DNA of 64,000 bases from Dyadobacter pollutisoli (GCF_026625565.1 NZ_CP112998.1:3660501-3724500), one strand, 5' to 3'; shown: positions 50,827 through 59,873, counted from the first letter of the stretch. Notes: generated from the sequence alone by a model not told the origin. Numbers and translations: made by a program.

Positions 50827-53031
50827 ATGCTCCATTACGTTACCAAAACACGTTTTCGCTGGCTTTCAAGCCGCAATGTCATTCTACTTTTCGCATTCTC
50901 ATCAGCAACATTCATTGCTCATTCACAACAAATCACGACGGATACCACAACCGGCAATGTGTTGGACCCCGTAGTCATTACGGCGGCACGTACGGAAACC
51001 AGGAAGGCAACGATCGCTCAAAAGCTCGACTTGATCACCAGAGAGGATATTCAGATGACACCTGCTGCTGACCTTACGGATATTGTACGAAAACTGGCGG
51101 CTGTGGATGTGATCCAGTATCCTAACCTGTCTTCCGGAATCGGCATCAGGGGATTCCGTCCACAATTTTCGGGGCTTAATCAAAGAACGTTACTGCTTGT
51201 TGATGGCCGTCCTGCCGGTGCTACGAATTTGTCGCAGATCAATCTGAATGGTGTTGAACGCATTGAAGTTTTGAAGGGCCCGGCTTCTTCCCTCTACGGA
51301 TCGCAGGCGATGGGCGGCGTGATCAATGTCATCACGAGAAAGTCAAAAGGTGATACGCGGGGAAATGGTTTTTTGGAATATGGCAGCTTTCAAACATTGC
51401 AAGCCGGACTGAATACAGGTGGTAACCTCACCAAGCGCCTCGACTACGACCTTTCATTTGCTTATTTTGACAGGTCAAAAGATTATAAGATCGGGAAAGA
51501 CAACTGGCTGCGGGACCTGACCGGATCGACCACGGCCCAAAAGAACTATACCGCGCAACCGATTGAAAAAGTAGACGAAACCGTTGATGACGGCGTGAAA
51601 AGACCATTTACTCAGCTTCATTATTACTCCGGTGCTTTACGGCTTGGGTATCGGTTCAGCGAACATTGGCGTATGGACATTCGTGGTGAGAAATTTCAGG
51701 CCAAAGATGTTGAATCACCTGGTGAAATAGCTTCGGGTAGTACCGAGGCCAGTAAAAAAGACATTGACCGCGCTGCTCTGGAAGTTTCTCTCAGTGGCGA
51801 AATCGGCAATCATACTCCGACTTTCAAGGTTTTTGCCTCGGAAGAAAATACGGCTAATTATACGCTCAATGTCTCTGGAAAACCGGTTGTACCATTTCGC
51901 TCCGCGCGTGGGCACAATACATGGAGCGGCGTGCAGTTAAAAGATGTCTGGAAAATCGGTGCGCACTCGTTGATCTTGGGTTATGATTATCTCAATGCCA
52001 GCACCATGAGCAGGCGATGGACCAACGACACCACCGAGCGAGCGCCTACCCAACCCAAGTACGCGATTATTTCTTCTGCTTTCTACGGCCAGGCTTTGCT
52101 GAATTTCGGAAAACTAACGGTTCAGCCAGGTGTACGGCTTGATAACGTTACTTTTGATGTGCGCGAAACAGCTTTGCTACCTACTTACAAAGCGGGGAAA
52201 AAGACTAATCCATTTACCAGTCCTAGTTTGGGTATAACCTATGCGTTGACAACTTTCCTACGGATGAAAGCGACTGTGGGCAGGGCATTTGTGACCACTG
52301 ATGCGTATAGCGTGGCGGGTTACAACGAAATCCGCGACGCCAAGGGACGTATTGCAGTCACGGCTGGCAATCCTGATTTGAAGAACGAAAGCAGCCTGAG
52401 CTGGGACTTGGGATTGGAATTTAACAACCCTAAAACCGGTTTTTCCGCGGGGGTTACCTACTTCTCAACACAGGTCCACAACCGCATCGCAAAGATTATC
52501 AGAACAGTTAATGAACCTCTGCCTAATAAAGATGTGATCGTGTCCCGCGCGACGTTTGTCAATGCCGCCGAGGCGAACATTTCCGGCATTGAAACCGCAT
52601 TAGCTTACGATTTCGGAGCTGCTAGTGATGGTAGTTATTCATTGAAATTCTTCTGGAATGGCACTTCCTTACTCAAAGCGAAGGAGGTGATTGTGGGGAC
52701 TGATGCATCGGAAACGACCCGCCGGATCCAAAACGTGGCACGGAATACCCTTAACTACGGCATTGAGTACGACAATGTAAAGTGGCTGCGCGTACGACTA
52801 TCCGGCCGGACCGTCGGCAACCGCACCGACATTGATTATACCGACCCTATCAACCCTGAAATTGAATACCCCAACTATATGGTATTTGACTTAACTGCGG
52901 CATTCAAAATAAGTAATCAGCATTCGATTTCGCTGAAAATAAACAATGTGACCGATGAAAATTATTACGAAAAAAGAGGATATAATTTGCCGGGGCGGGC
53001 GATTGCTGTGAGGTATGAAGTGAGGTTTTAA
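50827..53031 (+). CDS. btuB: TonB-dependent cobalamin receptor, BtuB-like
   Basis: A 734-residue outer-membrane receptor. After an N-terminal signal ('NVILLFAFSSATFIAHSQQ') comes a TonB-box-like 'LDPVVITAARTETRKATIAQ'. The plug has 'DIVRKLAAVDVIQYPNLSSG', 'IGIRGFRPQFSGLNQRTLLL' then 'VDGRPAG', and 'IERI'-type block 'VERIEVLKGPASSLYGSQAM'. The barrel ends 'RAIAVRYEVRF' with a C-terminal Phe. SD GAGGA stands 8 bases before the ATG. The cobalamin riboswitch directly upstream makes corrinoid uptake the natural role. It is divergent from the biosynthetic operon, with the accessory patch in between. The periplasmic partner may be the BtuF domain of the CbiB fusion. Confidence 0.93.
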   Translation: MLHYVTKTRFRWLSSRNVILLFAFSSATFIAHSQQITTDTTTGNVLDPVVITAARTETRKATIAQKLDLITREDIQMTPAADLTDIVRKLAAVDVIQYPNLSSGIGIRGFRPQFSGLNQRTLLLVDGRPAGATNLSQINLNGVERIEVLKGPASSLYGSQAMGGVINVITRKSKGDTRGNGFLEYGSFQTLQAGLNTGGNLTKRLDYDLSFAYFDRSKDYKIGKDNWLRDLTGSTTAQKNYTAQPIEKVDETVDDGVKRPFTQLHYYSGALRLGYRFSEHWRMDIRGEKFQAKDVESPGEIASGSTEASKKDIDRAALEVSLSGEIGNHTPTFKVFASEENTANYTLNVSGKPVVPFRSARGHNTWSGVQLKDVWKIGAHSLILGYDYLNASTMSRRWTNDTTERAPTQPKYAIISSAFYGQALLNFGKLTVQPGVRLDNVTFDVRETALLPTYKAGKKTNPFTSPSLGITYALTTFLRMKATVGRAFVTTDAYSVAGYNEIRDAKGRIAVTAGNPDLKNESSLSWDLGLEFNNPKTGFSAGVTYFSTQVHNRIAKIIRTVNEPLPNKDVIVSRATFVNAAEANISGIETALAYDFGAASDGSYSLKFFWNGTSLLKAKEVIVGTDASETTRRIQNVARNTLNYGIEYDNVKWLRVRLSGRTVGNRTDIDYTDPINPEIEYPNYMVFDLTAAFKISNQHSISLKINNVTDENYYEKRGYNLPGRAIAVRYEVRF

Positions 53032-53059
53032 TAAAAAAGAAAAACCGAACAGGCTTCTT

Positions 53060-53245
53060 CTAGCTATTATTGGAAGGACTTTCCTTTTTAGAGAGTTCCT
53101 TCTTCCTCTTGGAAGCCCAGTCACTCATTAATTTAACATCCTCGGCAGAACGTACACCAGTCCAAACCATCATTGGCCCATCATAAGACTCGTCTTCCAA
53201 GTCATGATTGTTGTCCGCGTTTGTCTTTTTGATTAATGTGTCCAT
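53060..53245 (-). CDS. Small acidic/basic protein paired with a GNAT-like gene
   Basis: A 61-residue cytoplasmic protein of no known family. The N-terminal half is acidic ('NNHDLEDESYDGPMMVW'), the C-terminal half a charged helix ('SAEDVKLMSDWASKRKKELSKK'). It lies 9 bases downstream of a GNAT-like gene on the same strand, so it is probably co-translated. The size and position would fit an antitoxin or adaptor, but no DNA-binding motif is visible and this is speculation. Confidence 0.6.
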   Translation of the reverse strand: MDTLIKKTNADNNHDLEDESYDGPMMVWTGVRSAEDVKLMSDWASKRKKELSKKESPSNNS

Positions 53246-53254
53246 ATACTAAAA

Positions 53255-53743
53255 TTAAGCATTTTTAAAGTAGCATTCAACTAATTTCTCGGCACTAGCA
53301 GATTCGATTGCCATCCTTATTCCAAACATTGACTTGGCTCCCATTCGTTCGTAGTAAGGAATGAGCTTATTTTTCGCATCAAAATAAATGTATCCATCCA
53401 TGCTATGATCGAGTGATATCTTACAGCATAAAGCGACGAGCGCCTTTCCCGCTCCATTGTACAATGGTTTGCCGCGTTTGTTAAAATGGCTTGTCTCCAT
53501 ATTAGCGCATTCCAAAATTCCTGGTGTCGGACGAAATCCCACCAAGCCCTGAATGACGTCAGGTTTATAATCGATGAACAATTTGTAAACTATGTAATCT
53601 TTACAAAGGCCGAGAAAGTCAAAATCAAACAGGTCTGCAGATTGTTTTAGTTCTTTCTCAGTTGCACGAGCCGCGATCGCATCGTATTTCTGACCGGAGG
53701 AATTGCAAGTTAAAGCTGATGTTAGTGTGTATACTTTATTCAT
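53255..53743 (-). CDS. GNAT-like protein of unknown function
   Basis: 162 residues from the ATG at 53743; 23 further codons upstream are open but read as an untypical hydrophobic leader. The C-terminal half resembles an acyl-CoA N-acyltransferase: 'NGAGKALVALCCKISLDHSM' (helix after the pyrophosphate loop; NGAGKAL stands where R/QxxGxA is normal), 'GYIYFDAKNKLIPYYERMGAKSM' (key: G.i.fdAk..li.YYerMGAks) and 'FGIRMAIE'. This closing pattern is the one used by stand-alone GNAT domains. No acceptor is known. It forms a two-gene unit with the small protein downstream. Confidence 0.7.
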   Translation of the reverse strand: MNKVYTLTSALTCNSSGQKYDAIAARATEKELKQSADLFDFDFLGLCKDYIVYKLFIDYKPDVIQGLVGFRPTPGILECANMETSHFNKRGKPLYNGAGKALVALCCKISLDHSMDGYIYFDAKNKLIPYYERMGAKSMFGIRMAIESASAEKLVECYFKNA

Positions 53744-53883
53744 GAAGCCGAAATTAAGAAGAAAAGGCAAATGAGCAAGGAACCGGCAGACTCCCATACA
53801 TACCTCCCACAATTATTTTTCCTCCCCAAAAGCCATTATAATGACACCTTTTGTGATCTTTGCAGGGATTTAAAATCGCCATC

Positions 53884-56187
53884 ATGGATTTTCTTAACTT
53901 TTCAGATTCGCCTCTACAGGTTCAGCTTTGCTTTGGTCGGGTGATCGAAAATCTGGAAAGATCTGCTATGGATCCCGACAATCCTCTTGCGGAATATGAG
54001 AAGGCTTTGTTGCTCGAAACAGCAAAAATCCCGCAGCTCAAACACGGCATTACCGATCCCCGCCAGGTCACTGATAACCTGGATTTAATCCACCGGTTGT
54101 TCGCTGATTTTTTCCCGAAAGCACTTACTTTGAACGAGATCAAAGCCATTAGTTTGCCCTATTCGGGGCTCATATTTAATCACACCGAGCGTTTTAAAAA
54201 CATACTCAACGCAGCGGGAATTGATTTTGACATTAATATCAGGGACTTTGGCGACCATCAGTTTTACGTCAGCACCTGCTGCCTGGTCCTGATGCGATAT
54301 TATCATGTGCCCCTGGATTTTAGCACACCGCTTTTCTACGACATTCCAACCGCAAACGGAGTTGTTAAACATTACCGGATCCTCTACAACGGAGATTTTG
54401 TTGACATCGTCCCTACTGAAAAATCCGTGGAGCTGACCAGTGAAGACATTGAGCTACTCAGAAATAACTATGAAGACCTTGCTTTGTGGAAGGCAAAATT
54501 TCCGCCCGGAAGCTGGATCGTGAGAGGATTTGCAATTATGTCATTGTACGATGCCACGGTAGAAAGCGCAGTTTCACTACTCAAAGAAAAGCTGCTGGGC
54601 ATCAATACCGTGGATTTCAGAGAAAGCATTTATTCCGTTTTTCAATCCATTTACCAGATCCCTGATCTTGCGATCGGCTTTACCGTCTTTAACCAGGAAG
54701 AGGGAAAGTTCAGCCCTGATACATTCGGACAGCAACTGCCCAGCTTCATGCTGCACGACACAGTCAAAGTGGATGTGAGGCAGATACTATGCGAGCAATC
54801 ATATGAAAATTTAATTGTAAAAAAGGTCTATTTCAGCATCTCGGACACTACGGAATTTTATGCCAAAAATTCCGAAAGCCCGCTGGCAGCTAAGTTTTTA
54901 TCGCAGGGAATACACAGTTTTATCCTTGCTCCAATTGTCAAAAACAACTATTTATACGGCATACTGGAAGTAGTATCAGTCAGGCCGAAAGAACTGAACA
55001 GCATCAATGCCAATAAGTTAGCCGTCGTAATGCCATTCCTTACCGATACGATTGAAAGACTGGCAGCGGAATTGGAAAACCAGGTACAGGCCGTCATTCA
55101 GGAAAAATTCACATCGATCCACAGCAGCGTTTACTGGAAATTTAATGCGGAGGCTCAAAAACTGATACATTACCGGCAGCTTGGGGAAGCTTACGAGTTG
55201 AGGGAAGTCATATTTCCGGAAGTACATCCCTTGTACGGCCAGATCGACATTAAAGGCTCGTCGGAAGCCCGGAATGCAAGCGTCCAAAGTGACCTGACCA
55301 AACAGATTACGGCACTATTGTCCCTTCTGGAAACAATCGAAGAAAGAACGCGACACACCGGGATGTTCCAGACTGAAAGACGCAAACTGAGCAGCTACCT
55401 GACGGACCTTGCCATTTCCTTGAAGGCCAGTACGGAGCAATACATTAACAGCTACGTCGAAAACAGCATTCATTTGCGTTTCAATGAAGTAAAAGATCCG
55501 GAATGCGCCGCCTACATTGACTTGTATTTGAAAGAGACCAGCAAGGAAACCGGCGATTTTCATGCTTCGCGAAGGAGGTACGAAACCACCATTTCGGTGA
55601 TTAATGATAAAATGGCGCGGATCATCGATCACAGACAGGAACAGGCGCAGACCAATTTTCCGCATTACTACGAAAGGTTTAAAACCGACGGTATTGAGCA
55701 TAATCTGTACATTGGACCGTCCATTTCTCCCGGAAAAACTTTCAGTCTAACCCATCTTTCCGAACTGAGGTTATGGCAGCTTGCGACCTTATGCGAGATG
55801 GAAATTGCACACCAGAAGTTGAAAATGACACTTCCCTACCCGCTCGAAGTCACTACTTTGATCCTCGTATATCATGCCACGATCGACATTCATTTCCGCC
55901 TGGACGAAAAGCGTTTCGATGTCCACGGGAGCTATAATGCACGGTATGAAATTGTTAAGAAACGAATCGACAAGGCTTTCGTGCGCGGTACTGACGAACG
56001 CATTACGCAGCCTGGCAAAGTCGCCATCGTGTATTCCAGTTCAGCCATTGAAGACGAATATCTGGGTTACATTCAAACCCTTCAGAAACGAGGACTGTTG
56101 GGTAACATGGTCGAAAAACTGGAAGTGGAAGATTTACAGGGCGTATCTGGCTTGAAAGTGCTGCGTGCCAGCTTACACCACGGCTAG
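53884..56187 (+). CDS. Large GAF-domain protein
   Basis: 767 residues from the ATG at 53884 (MDFLNFSDSPLQVQLCFGRV); an in-frame ATG at 53860 adds eight residues that have no family match. It is cytoplasmic. Residues about 1-260 are helical ('NLDLIHRLFADFFPKALTLNEI'-like; actual split DLIHRLFADFFPKAL). A GAF-like segment at about 265-400 reads 'LAIGFTVFNQEEGKFSPDTFG' in key residues and ends 'SFILAPIVKNNYLYGILEVVS', the usual closing strand. The C-terminal 360 residues are helical with no recognised output domain. It could sense a small ligand. Its 3' end overlaps the end of the sigma-factor gene by 15 bases in convergent orientation. Confidence 0.78.
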   Translation: MDFLNFSDSPLQVQLCFGRVIENLERSAMDPDNPLAEYEKALLLETAKIPQLKHGITDPRQVTDNLDLIHRLFADFFPKALTLNEIKAISLPYSGLIFNHTERFKNILNAAGIDFDINIRDFGDHQFYVSTCCLVLMRYYHVPLDFSTPLFYDIPTANGVVKHYRILYNGDFVDIVPTEKSVELTSEDIELLRNNYEDLALWKAKFPPGSWIVRGFAIMSLYDATVESAVSLLKEKLLGINTVDFRESIYSVFQSIYQIPDLAIGFTVFNQEEGKFSPDTFGQQLPSFMLHDTVKVDVRQILCEQSYENLIVKKVYFSISDTTEFYAKNSESPLAAKFLSQGIHSFILAPIVKNNYLYGILEVVSVRPKELNSINANKLAVVMPFLTDTIERLAAELENQVQAVIQEKFTSIHSSVYWKFNAEAQKLIHYRQLGEAYELREVIFPEVHPLYGQIDIKGSSEARNASVQSDLTKQITALLSLLETIEERTRHTGMFQTERRKLSSYLTDLAISLKASTEQYINSYVENSIHLRFNEVKDPECAAYIDLYLKETSKETGDFHASRRRYETTISVINDKMARIIDHRQEQAQTNFPHYYERFKTDGIEHNLYIGPSISPGKTFSLTHLSELRLWQLATLCEMEIAHQKLKMTLPYPLEVTTLILVYHATIDIHFRLDEKRFDVHGSYNARYEIVKKRIDKAFVRGTDERITQPGKVAIVYSSSAIEDEYLGYIQTLQKRGLLGNMVEKLEVEDLQGVSGLKVLRASLHHG

Positions 56188-57408
56188 TCTCGCGATTTTT
56201 TTAGAAATGATCTGCTGATCAGCCCTGGACTTTGCGAGAGATAATGACGTACGAAAATGAGATTCCGCTTTGATATTATCCACGTCGGTGTACAATTCTC
56301 CGAGCAGCGAATGGTAAAGATGGTTGTCGGAAAGATCAAGCTTCTCTGCCTCCGTGATCGCGATCTGCTTGCCTCTGGCCTTTGAAAGCGCATAAGTCCG
56401 GTTCAGCGCAGCAATAGGTGAATACTCGATGAGCAGCAGTTCGTTGTAAAATTGCAGAATGTGCTGCCACTTTTCAGGAGTATCCGTTTTAATGGTATGC
56501 CAATATGCAATACCGGCTTCCAGGTGGTATTTGGAAAGTTTGCTGCCTACCGAAGCCTGGTTGAGAAAGTACTCGCCCGTTTTGATCAGTTCCTCGTCCC
56601 ATAAGGCTTCATTCTGATCCTGGTACAGCACCGTTTCTCCGTCAGCATCCGTCCTGGCCTCGAATCGCGACGATTGAAAACACATTAAAGACAGCAGCGC
56701 ATTCACGGCTGGCTGGTTTGTCTTTTTGTTTTCAAGAAGCAAATAAGTAAGCCGCATGGCTTCCAGACAGACATCTTTACGCAACGTAACATCGCGGCTC
56801 GCTGCGTAATAACCTTCATTATAAAGCAGATATAATGTAGTCAGCACAGTTTCCAGCCGCTTATCTACCTCAGACTCTCCCGGAAATTCAATTTTGACAT
56901 CATTCTGCCTCATTTTCTCTTTCGCCCTGAAAAGTCTTTTGTTAATCGTCTCTTTGTTCGTCAAAAATGCCGTGGCGATTTCGCCTATACCAAAACCGCA
57001 AAGAATATGGAGCGACAACCCGATCTGCGCCTCGGCCGGAATTGAAGGATGGCATACCGCAAACATCATTTGCAACTGACTATCGACAATGTTTTGTTCC
57101 GACAAATCAATGTTAATCTCCTCACCATCAGGATGCAGGTTTTCGATCTGATTAATGATCTTTTGATTAAACAACTTATCGCGGCGCAGGTAGTCTTTCG
57201 CTTTATTTTTGGCCACGGTGTAAAGCCACGCTACCGGATTTTCGGGGAGGCCTTTGTGCCCCCAGCTCTCCGATGCAAGCAAAAAAGTATCGCTGGCAAT
57301 GTCCTGTGCTATTTCAATGTGTTCCAGACCAAAAAGTTTGCTGAGTACAGCGGTTATTTTTCTGTATTCAGTCCTGAAAAGATGCGGTAGTAGTTCAGTT
57401 TGTTCCAT
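56173..57408 (-). CDS. ECF-type RNA polymerase sigma factor with long C-terminal extension (ECF42-like)
   Basis: 411 residues from the ATG at 57408; a longer frame upstream is non-coding leader. Sigma region 2 is at about 10-75 ('LFRTEYRKITAVLSKLFG', 'ASDTFLLASESW', 'NPVAWLYTVAKNKAKDYLRR'). Region 4 is at about 110-165 ('AVCHPSIPAEAQIGLSLHIL' and 'GFGIGEIATAFLTNKETINKRLFRAKEK' in key parts). Residues about 180-411 are a helical, TPR-like extension ('TVLTTLYLLYNEGYYAA', 'AALNRTYALSKARGKQ'), the mark of group ECF42, which uses this extension instead of an anti-sigma factor. The YCII/DGPF protein encoded upstream is the usual neighbour of that group. Confidence 0.92.
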   Translation of the reverse strand: MEQTELLPHLFRTEYRKITAVLSKLFGLEHIEIAQDIASDTFLLASESWGHKGLPENPVAWLYTVAKNKAKDYLRRDKLFNQKIINQIENLHPDGEEINIDLSEQNIVDSQLQMMFAVCHPSIPAEAQIGLSLHILCGFGIGEIATAFLTNKETINKRLFRAKEKMRQNDVKIEFPGESEVDKRLETVLTTLYLLYNEGYYAASRDVTLRKDVCLEAMRLTYLLLENKKTNQPAVNALLSLMCFQSSRFEARTDADGETVLYQDQNEALWDEELIKTGEYFLNQASVGSKLSKYHLEAGIAYWHTIKTDTPEKWQHILQFYNELLLIEYSPIAALNRTYALSKARGKQIAITEAEKLDLSDNHLYHSLLGELYTDVDNIKAESHFRTSLSLAKSRADQQIISKKIARLAVV

Positions 57409-57412
57409 GGAT

Positions 57413-57444
57413 AAAAAAAGCCTTTGCAAAATACAAAGGCTTTT
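57413..57444 (-). terminator. Intrinsic terminator/attenuator between the YCII gene and the sigma gene
   Basis: On the minus strand AAAAGCCTTTG pairs with CAAAGGCTTTT (plus 57416-57426 and 57434-57444) around a 7-base loop, followed by TTTTTTTAT. It stands 22 bases after the YCII stop and its T tract ends a few bases before the sigma-factor ATG at 57408. It therefore divides the two genes and overlaps the ribosome-binding region of the second. Confidence 0.8.
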
Positions 57445-57466
57445 GGAAAAGTTTTGACAGCATTGC

Positions 57467-57808
57467 TTACATCGTACCGATCTCCCGCACTTCGACATTA
57501 CCACCAACCAGTAAAATCGGGCAGCCTTTCGACATTTCCGCAGCTTCCTCCAGTGATTCCGCACGGATCAGCGTGTAGCCGCCGACAGCCTCTTTAAGTT
57601 CCATATAAGGCCCGTCAGTTATAACCTGGCCAGCTCCTACCACTTTTCCGCCCGCATTGAGACGGTTGCCGCGGTCGATCAGCTTATTTTGAGCTGCGAT
57701 GCCTCCGATCCAGTCCATCCATCGCTGCATAGAGGCTTGCATTTCTTCTGGTGAGGCCGTGCTTGGGCCGGTAGCGCTACTTCTGAAAATCAACAAGAAA
57801 TCTTTCAT
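57467..57808 (-). CDS. YCII/DGPF-domain protein
   Basis: A 113-residue cytoplasmic dimeric ferredoxin-like protein. It starts 'MKDFLLIFRSSATGPSTASPE', typical for the DGPF subgroup, and has the family motif DGPYMELKE at 65-73 (DGPF/DGPY) followed by 'AVGGYTLIRAESLEEAAEM' and 'CPILLVGGNVEVREI'. DGPF proteins are the genomic partners of ECF42 sigma factors; some have chlorinase/dioxygenase-like relatives but no activity is established. It is transcribed ahead of the sigma gene on the same strand. Confidence 0.92.
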   Translation of the reverse strand: MKDFLLIFRSSATGPSTASPEEMQASMQRWMDWIGGIAAQNKLIDRGNRLNAGGKVVGAGQVITDGPYMELKEAVGGYTLIRAESLEEAAEMSKGCPILLVGGNVEVREIGTM

Positions 57809-57947
57809 TTCTATAAAAGTTTGATGGTTAAAAGTGAATGACGAACAGCGGATCAGGAATTGGACAAAAGTTTACACTTTTTTTTCAAACAATTTGAAAG
57901 TTATACCCTGGTATGATTTTTAAAGCCTTTTCTCTTAAAAATCAACC

Positions 57948-59114
57948 ATGAACAACCCGCGTCGCAGATCAAAAAAACGAAGGATTGCCACATTCCTGAT
58001 TGCACTGGTGGCCCTGATTGTGATCATCCGGCTGATCCTGCCTTACCTCGTCCTTCATTATGCCAACAAAAGCCTGGCGAACATGAACGGGTACTATGGT
58101 CACATTGAGGATATAGATCTGGCGATTTTACGAGGTGCATATAAAATTGACAGCATTTACCTCAACAAAGCAGATACCATCACAGGTAAGCAAACACCTT
58201 TGTTCGCCTCGTCAGTCATTGATCTATCCGTAGAATGGAAGGCTTTGTTAAAAGGGTCAATCGTAGGTGAACTGGTTTTCGAGCGGCCCTATCTCGTTTT
58301 TACCAAAGACAAAGTGGAGCCGAAGGAGATCGTGAAAGACTCGGCCGATTTCAGGAAAGTGCTGGACAAGTTTATGCCACTGAACATTAACCGCTGTGAA
58401 CTCCGAAATGGGATGGTACAATACAAAGATTTCAGTTCCGTCCCCAAAGTTGACATTGAAATGACAGATTTGCATGTGCTGGCCCAAAACCTACGGAATA
58501 GTTACGACTCATCTTCCGTACTTCCAGCGACCGTCAATGCGACCGCACACGTGTATGAGGGCCAGCTGCGGGTGGACGCAAAGCTAAATCCGCTTGCCGA
58601 CGCGCCGACTTTCGATATGAGTGCCGAGCTGAAAAACACGAACCTGGTAAAATTGAATGACTTTTTTCAGGCATATGCCAAAGTTGACGTCAACAAAGGT
58701 CATTTCGGGTTGTACACCGAAGTGGCAGCCAAAGACAATGCATTTGCAGGTTATGTAAAGCCGCTGGTTCAGGATCTCGACATTCTCGGCAAAGAAGACA
58801 GAAAGGATAATGTGTTCAGAAAAATGTGGGAAGCGGTCGCAGGCAGCGTTGGCGAGATTTTCGAAAACCAGCGAAAAGATCAGGTTGCCTCAAAGATTCC
58901 GTTCAAGGGAAACCTCGACAATCCCAGAACCAATATATGGCTGGCCATCACCAACATCCTTCAAAATGCATTCGTTCAAGCTATTCAGCCCTCCATTGAC
59001 AATGAAATCAGCATTGGATCGGTGAAAGCAGAAAAAGAGGAGAAGAAACCTTTCCTGCAAAAGATCTTTTCCAAGGATGATAAAAAAGACAAAAGGGATA
59101 AGAAAAAAGAGTAG
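57948..59114 (+). CDS. DUF748 / AsmA-like membrane-anchored protein
   Basis: 388 residues. A single N-terminal membrane helix ('IATFLIALVALIVIIRLILPYL') follows a very basic start (MNNPRRRSKKRR), so the bulk is periplasmic. The body is AsmA/DUF748-like: 'GYYGHIEDIDLAILRGAYKI' , 'SVIDLSVEWKALLKGSIVGELV', 'FERPYLVFTKD', 'DIEMTDLHVLAQNLRN'. The C-terminus is Lys/Glu rich ('EEKKPFLQKIFSKDDKKDKR'). AsmA-like proteins form lipid-transfer bridges or affect outer-membrane assembly. This is a short member, so a supporting role is likely. It converges on the iron-permease gene. Confidence 0.85.
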   Translation: MNNPRRRSKKRRIATFLIALVALIVIIRLILPYLVLHYANKSLANMNGYYGHIEDIDLAILRGAYKIDSIYLNKADTITGKQTPLFASSVIDLSVEWKALLKGSIVGELVFERPYLVFTKDKVEPKEIVKDSADFRKVLDKFMPLNINRCELRNGMVQYKDFSSVPKVDIEMTDLHVLAQNLRNSYDSSSVLPATVNATAHVYEGQLRVDAKLNPLADAPTFDMSAELKNTNLVKLNDFFQAYAKVDVNKGHFGLYTEVAAKDNAFAGYVKPLVQDLDILGKEDRKDNVFRKMWEAVAGSVGEIFENQRKDQVASKIPFKGNLDNPRTNIWLAITNILQNAFVQAIQPSIDNEISIGSVKAEKEEKKPFLQKIFSKDDKKDKRDKKKE

Positions 59115-59124
59115 GACTAATGTG

Positions 59125-59604
59125 CTATTCCAAATCATTAATGTCCCTGTCTTTACTGGCATTCGAAATGCTTTTACGTTTATGCAGGTTTTGAGCGGCG
59201 TCAATGGAGTGTGATTTATGAATGTCACCGTCATCCTGCGCCATCTCGGACAGTTTCTGGTAAAATTTCTTCAATACATCCAGTTCCGACTCACTCAGGT
59301 CTTCAATGTCAACTATACGATTGCTGGCATGCCTGCTGGCGGCGATGAGCTCATTGAGCTTGATCTGGATGGCTTTTGAATCTTTATTTTGGGATTTCTG
59401 GATCAAAAACACCATCAGGAATGTGATAATGGTCGTTCCGGTATTGATCACCAGCTGCCAGGTATCCGAATACTGGAAGATCGGGCCGGTGATTCCCCAT
59501 ACGAAAATGATGCCAAAAGCGGTACCAAAGGCCATAGAACTACCAGTCCAGCTGGTGATTTTCGTCGCCAGTTGCTCGAAAACATTAACTTTTTCTCTGT
59601 GCAT
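59125..59604 (-). CDS. Low-affinity iron permease family protein
   Basis: A 159-residue small membrane protein of the Fet4-related bacterial family. It opens 'VFEQLATKITSWTGSSMAFG', which is the family mark, and has two helices ('AFGTAFGIIFVWGITGPIF' and 'LVINTGTTIITFLMVFLIQKSQN'). 'KDSKAIQIKLNELIAA' follows as in other members, and a charged cytoplasmic tail. Although named after yeast low-affinity iron transport, transport by the short bacterial proteins has not been established. Monocistronic. Confidence 0.9.
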   Translation of the reverse strand: MHREKVNVFEQLATKITSWTGSSMAFGTAFGIIFVWGITGPIFQYSDTWQLVINTGTTIITFLMVFLIQKSQNKDSKAIQIKLNELIAASRHASNRIVDIEDLSESELDVLKKFYQKLSEMAQDDGDIHKSHSIDAAQNLHKRKSISNASKDRDINDLE

Positions 59605-59654
59605 AATTCGGGGAGGTCTGAAAATAAATCGTTTTCAATTATAATGTCTGAAAG

Positions 59655-59873
59655 TTATTTTTCCATTGCATTTTCTACCAACAACACGCCGTTCTTGTTA
59701 GCCACGACAATATCGGGCTTTTTGTCACCATTCAGATCCTTTACCACAATATTCAGCCCGGCACCCAAATCGATATCGATTGAATATTCCCTAAAATACG
59801 GTTCTTTACCTGGCGTAAATCCGAACCATAGCAGGATAGCAGGGTCGCTCATGCCATCACACGCCCAATGCAT
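59655..59873 (-). pseudogene. C-terminal relic of a VCBS/FG-GAP repeat protein
   Basis: A 72-residue fragment with 'LGAGLNIVVKDLNGDKKPDI' and 'VVANKNGVLLVENAMEK', one FG-GAP/VCBS calcium-binding blade and the usual end of secreted repeat proteins. The expected several hundred residues of earlier repeats are missing, and its only ATG is formed by the edge of the 46-bp palindrome. In related genomes such proteins are commonly next to PVC-type dehydrogenase genes like the one upstream. It is best read as the remnant of a gene deleted in this lineage. Confidence 0.65.
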
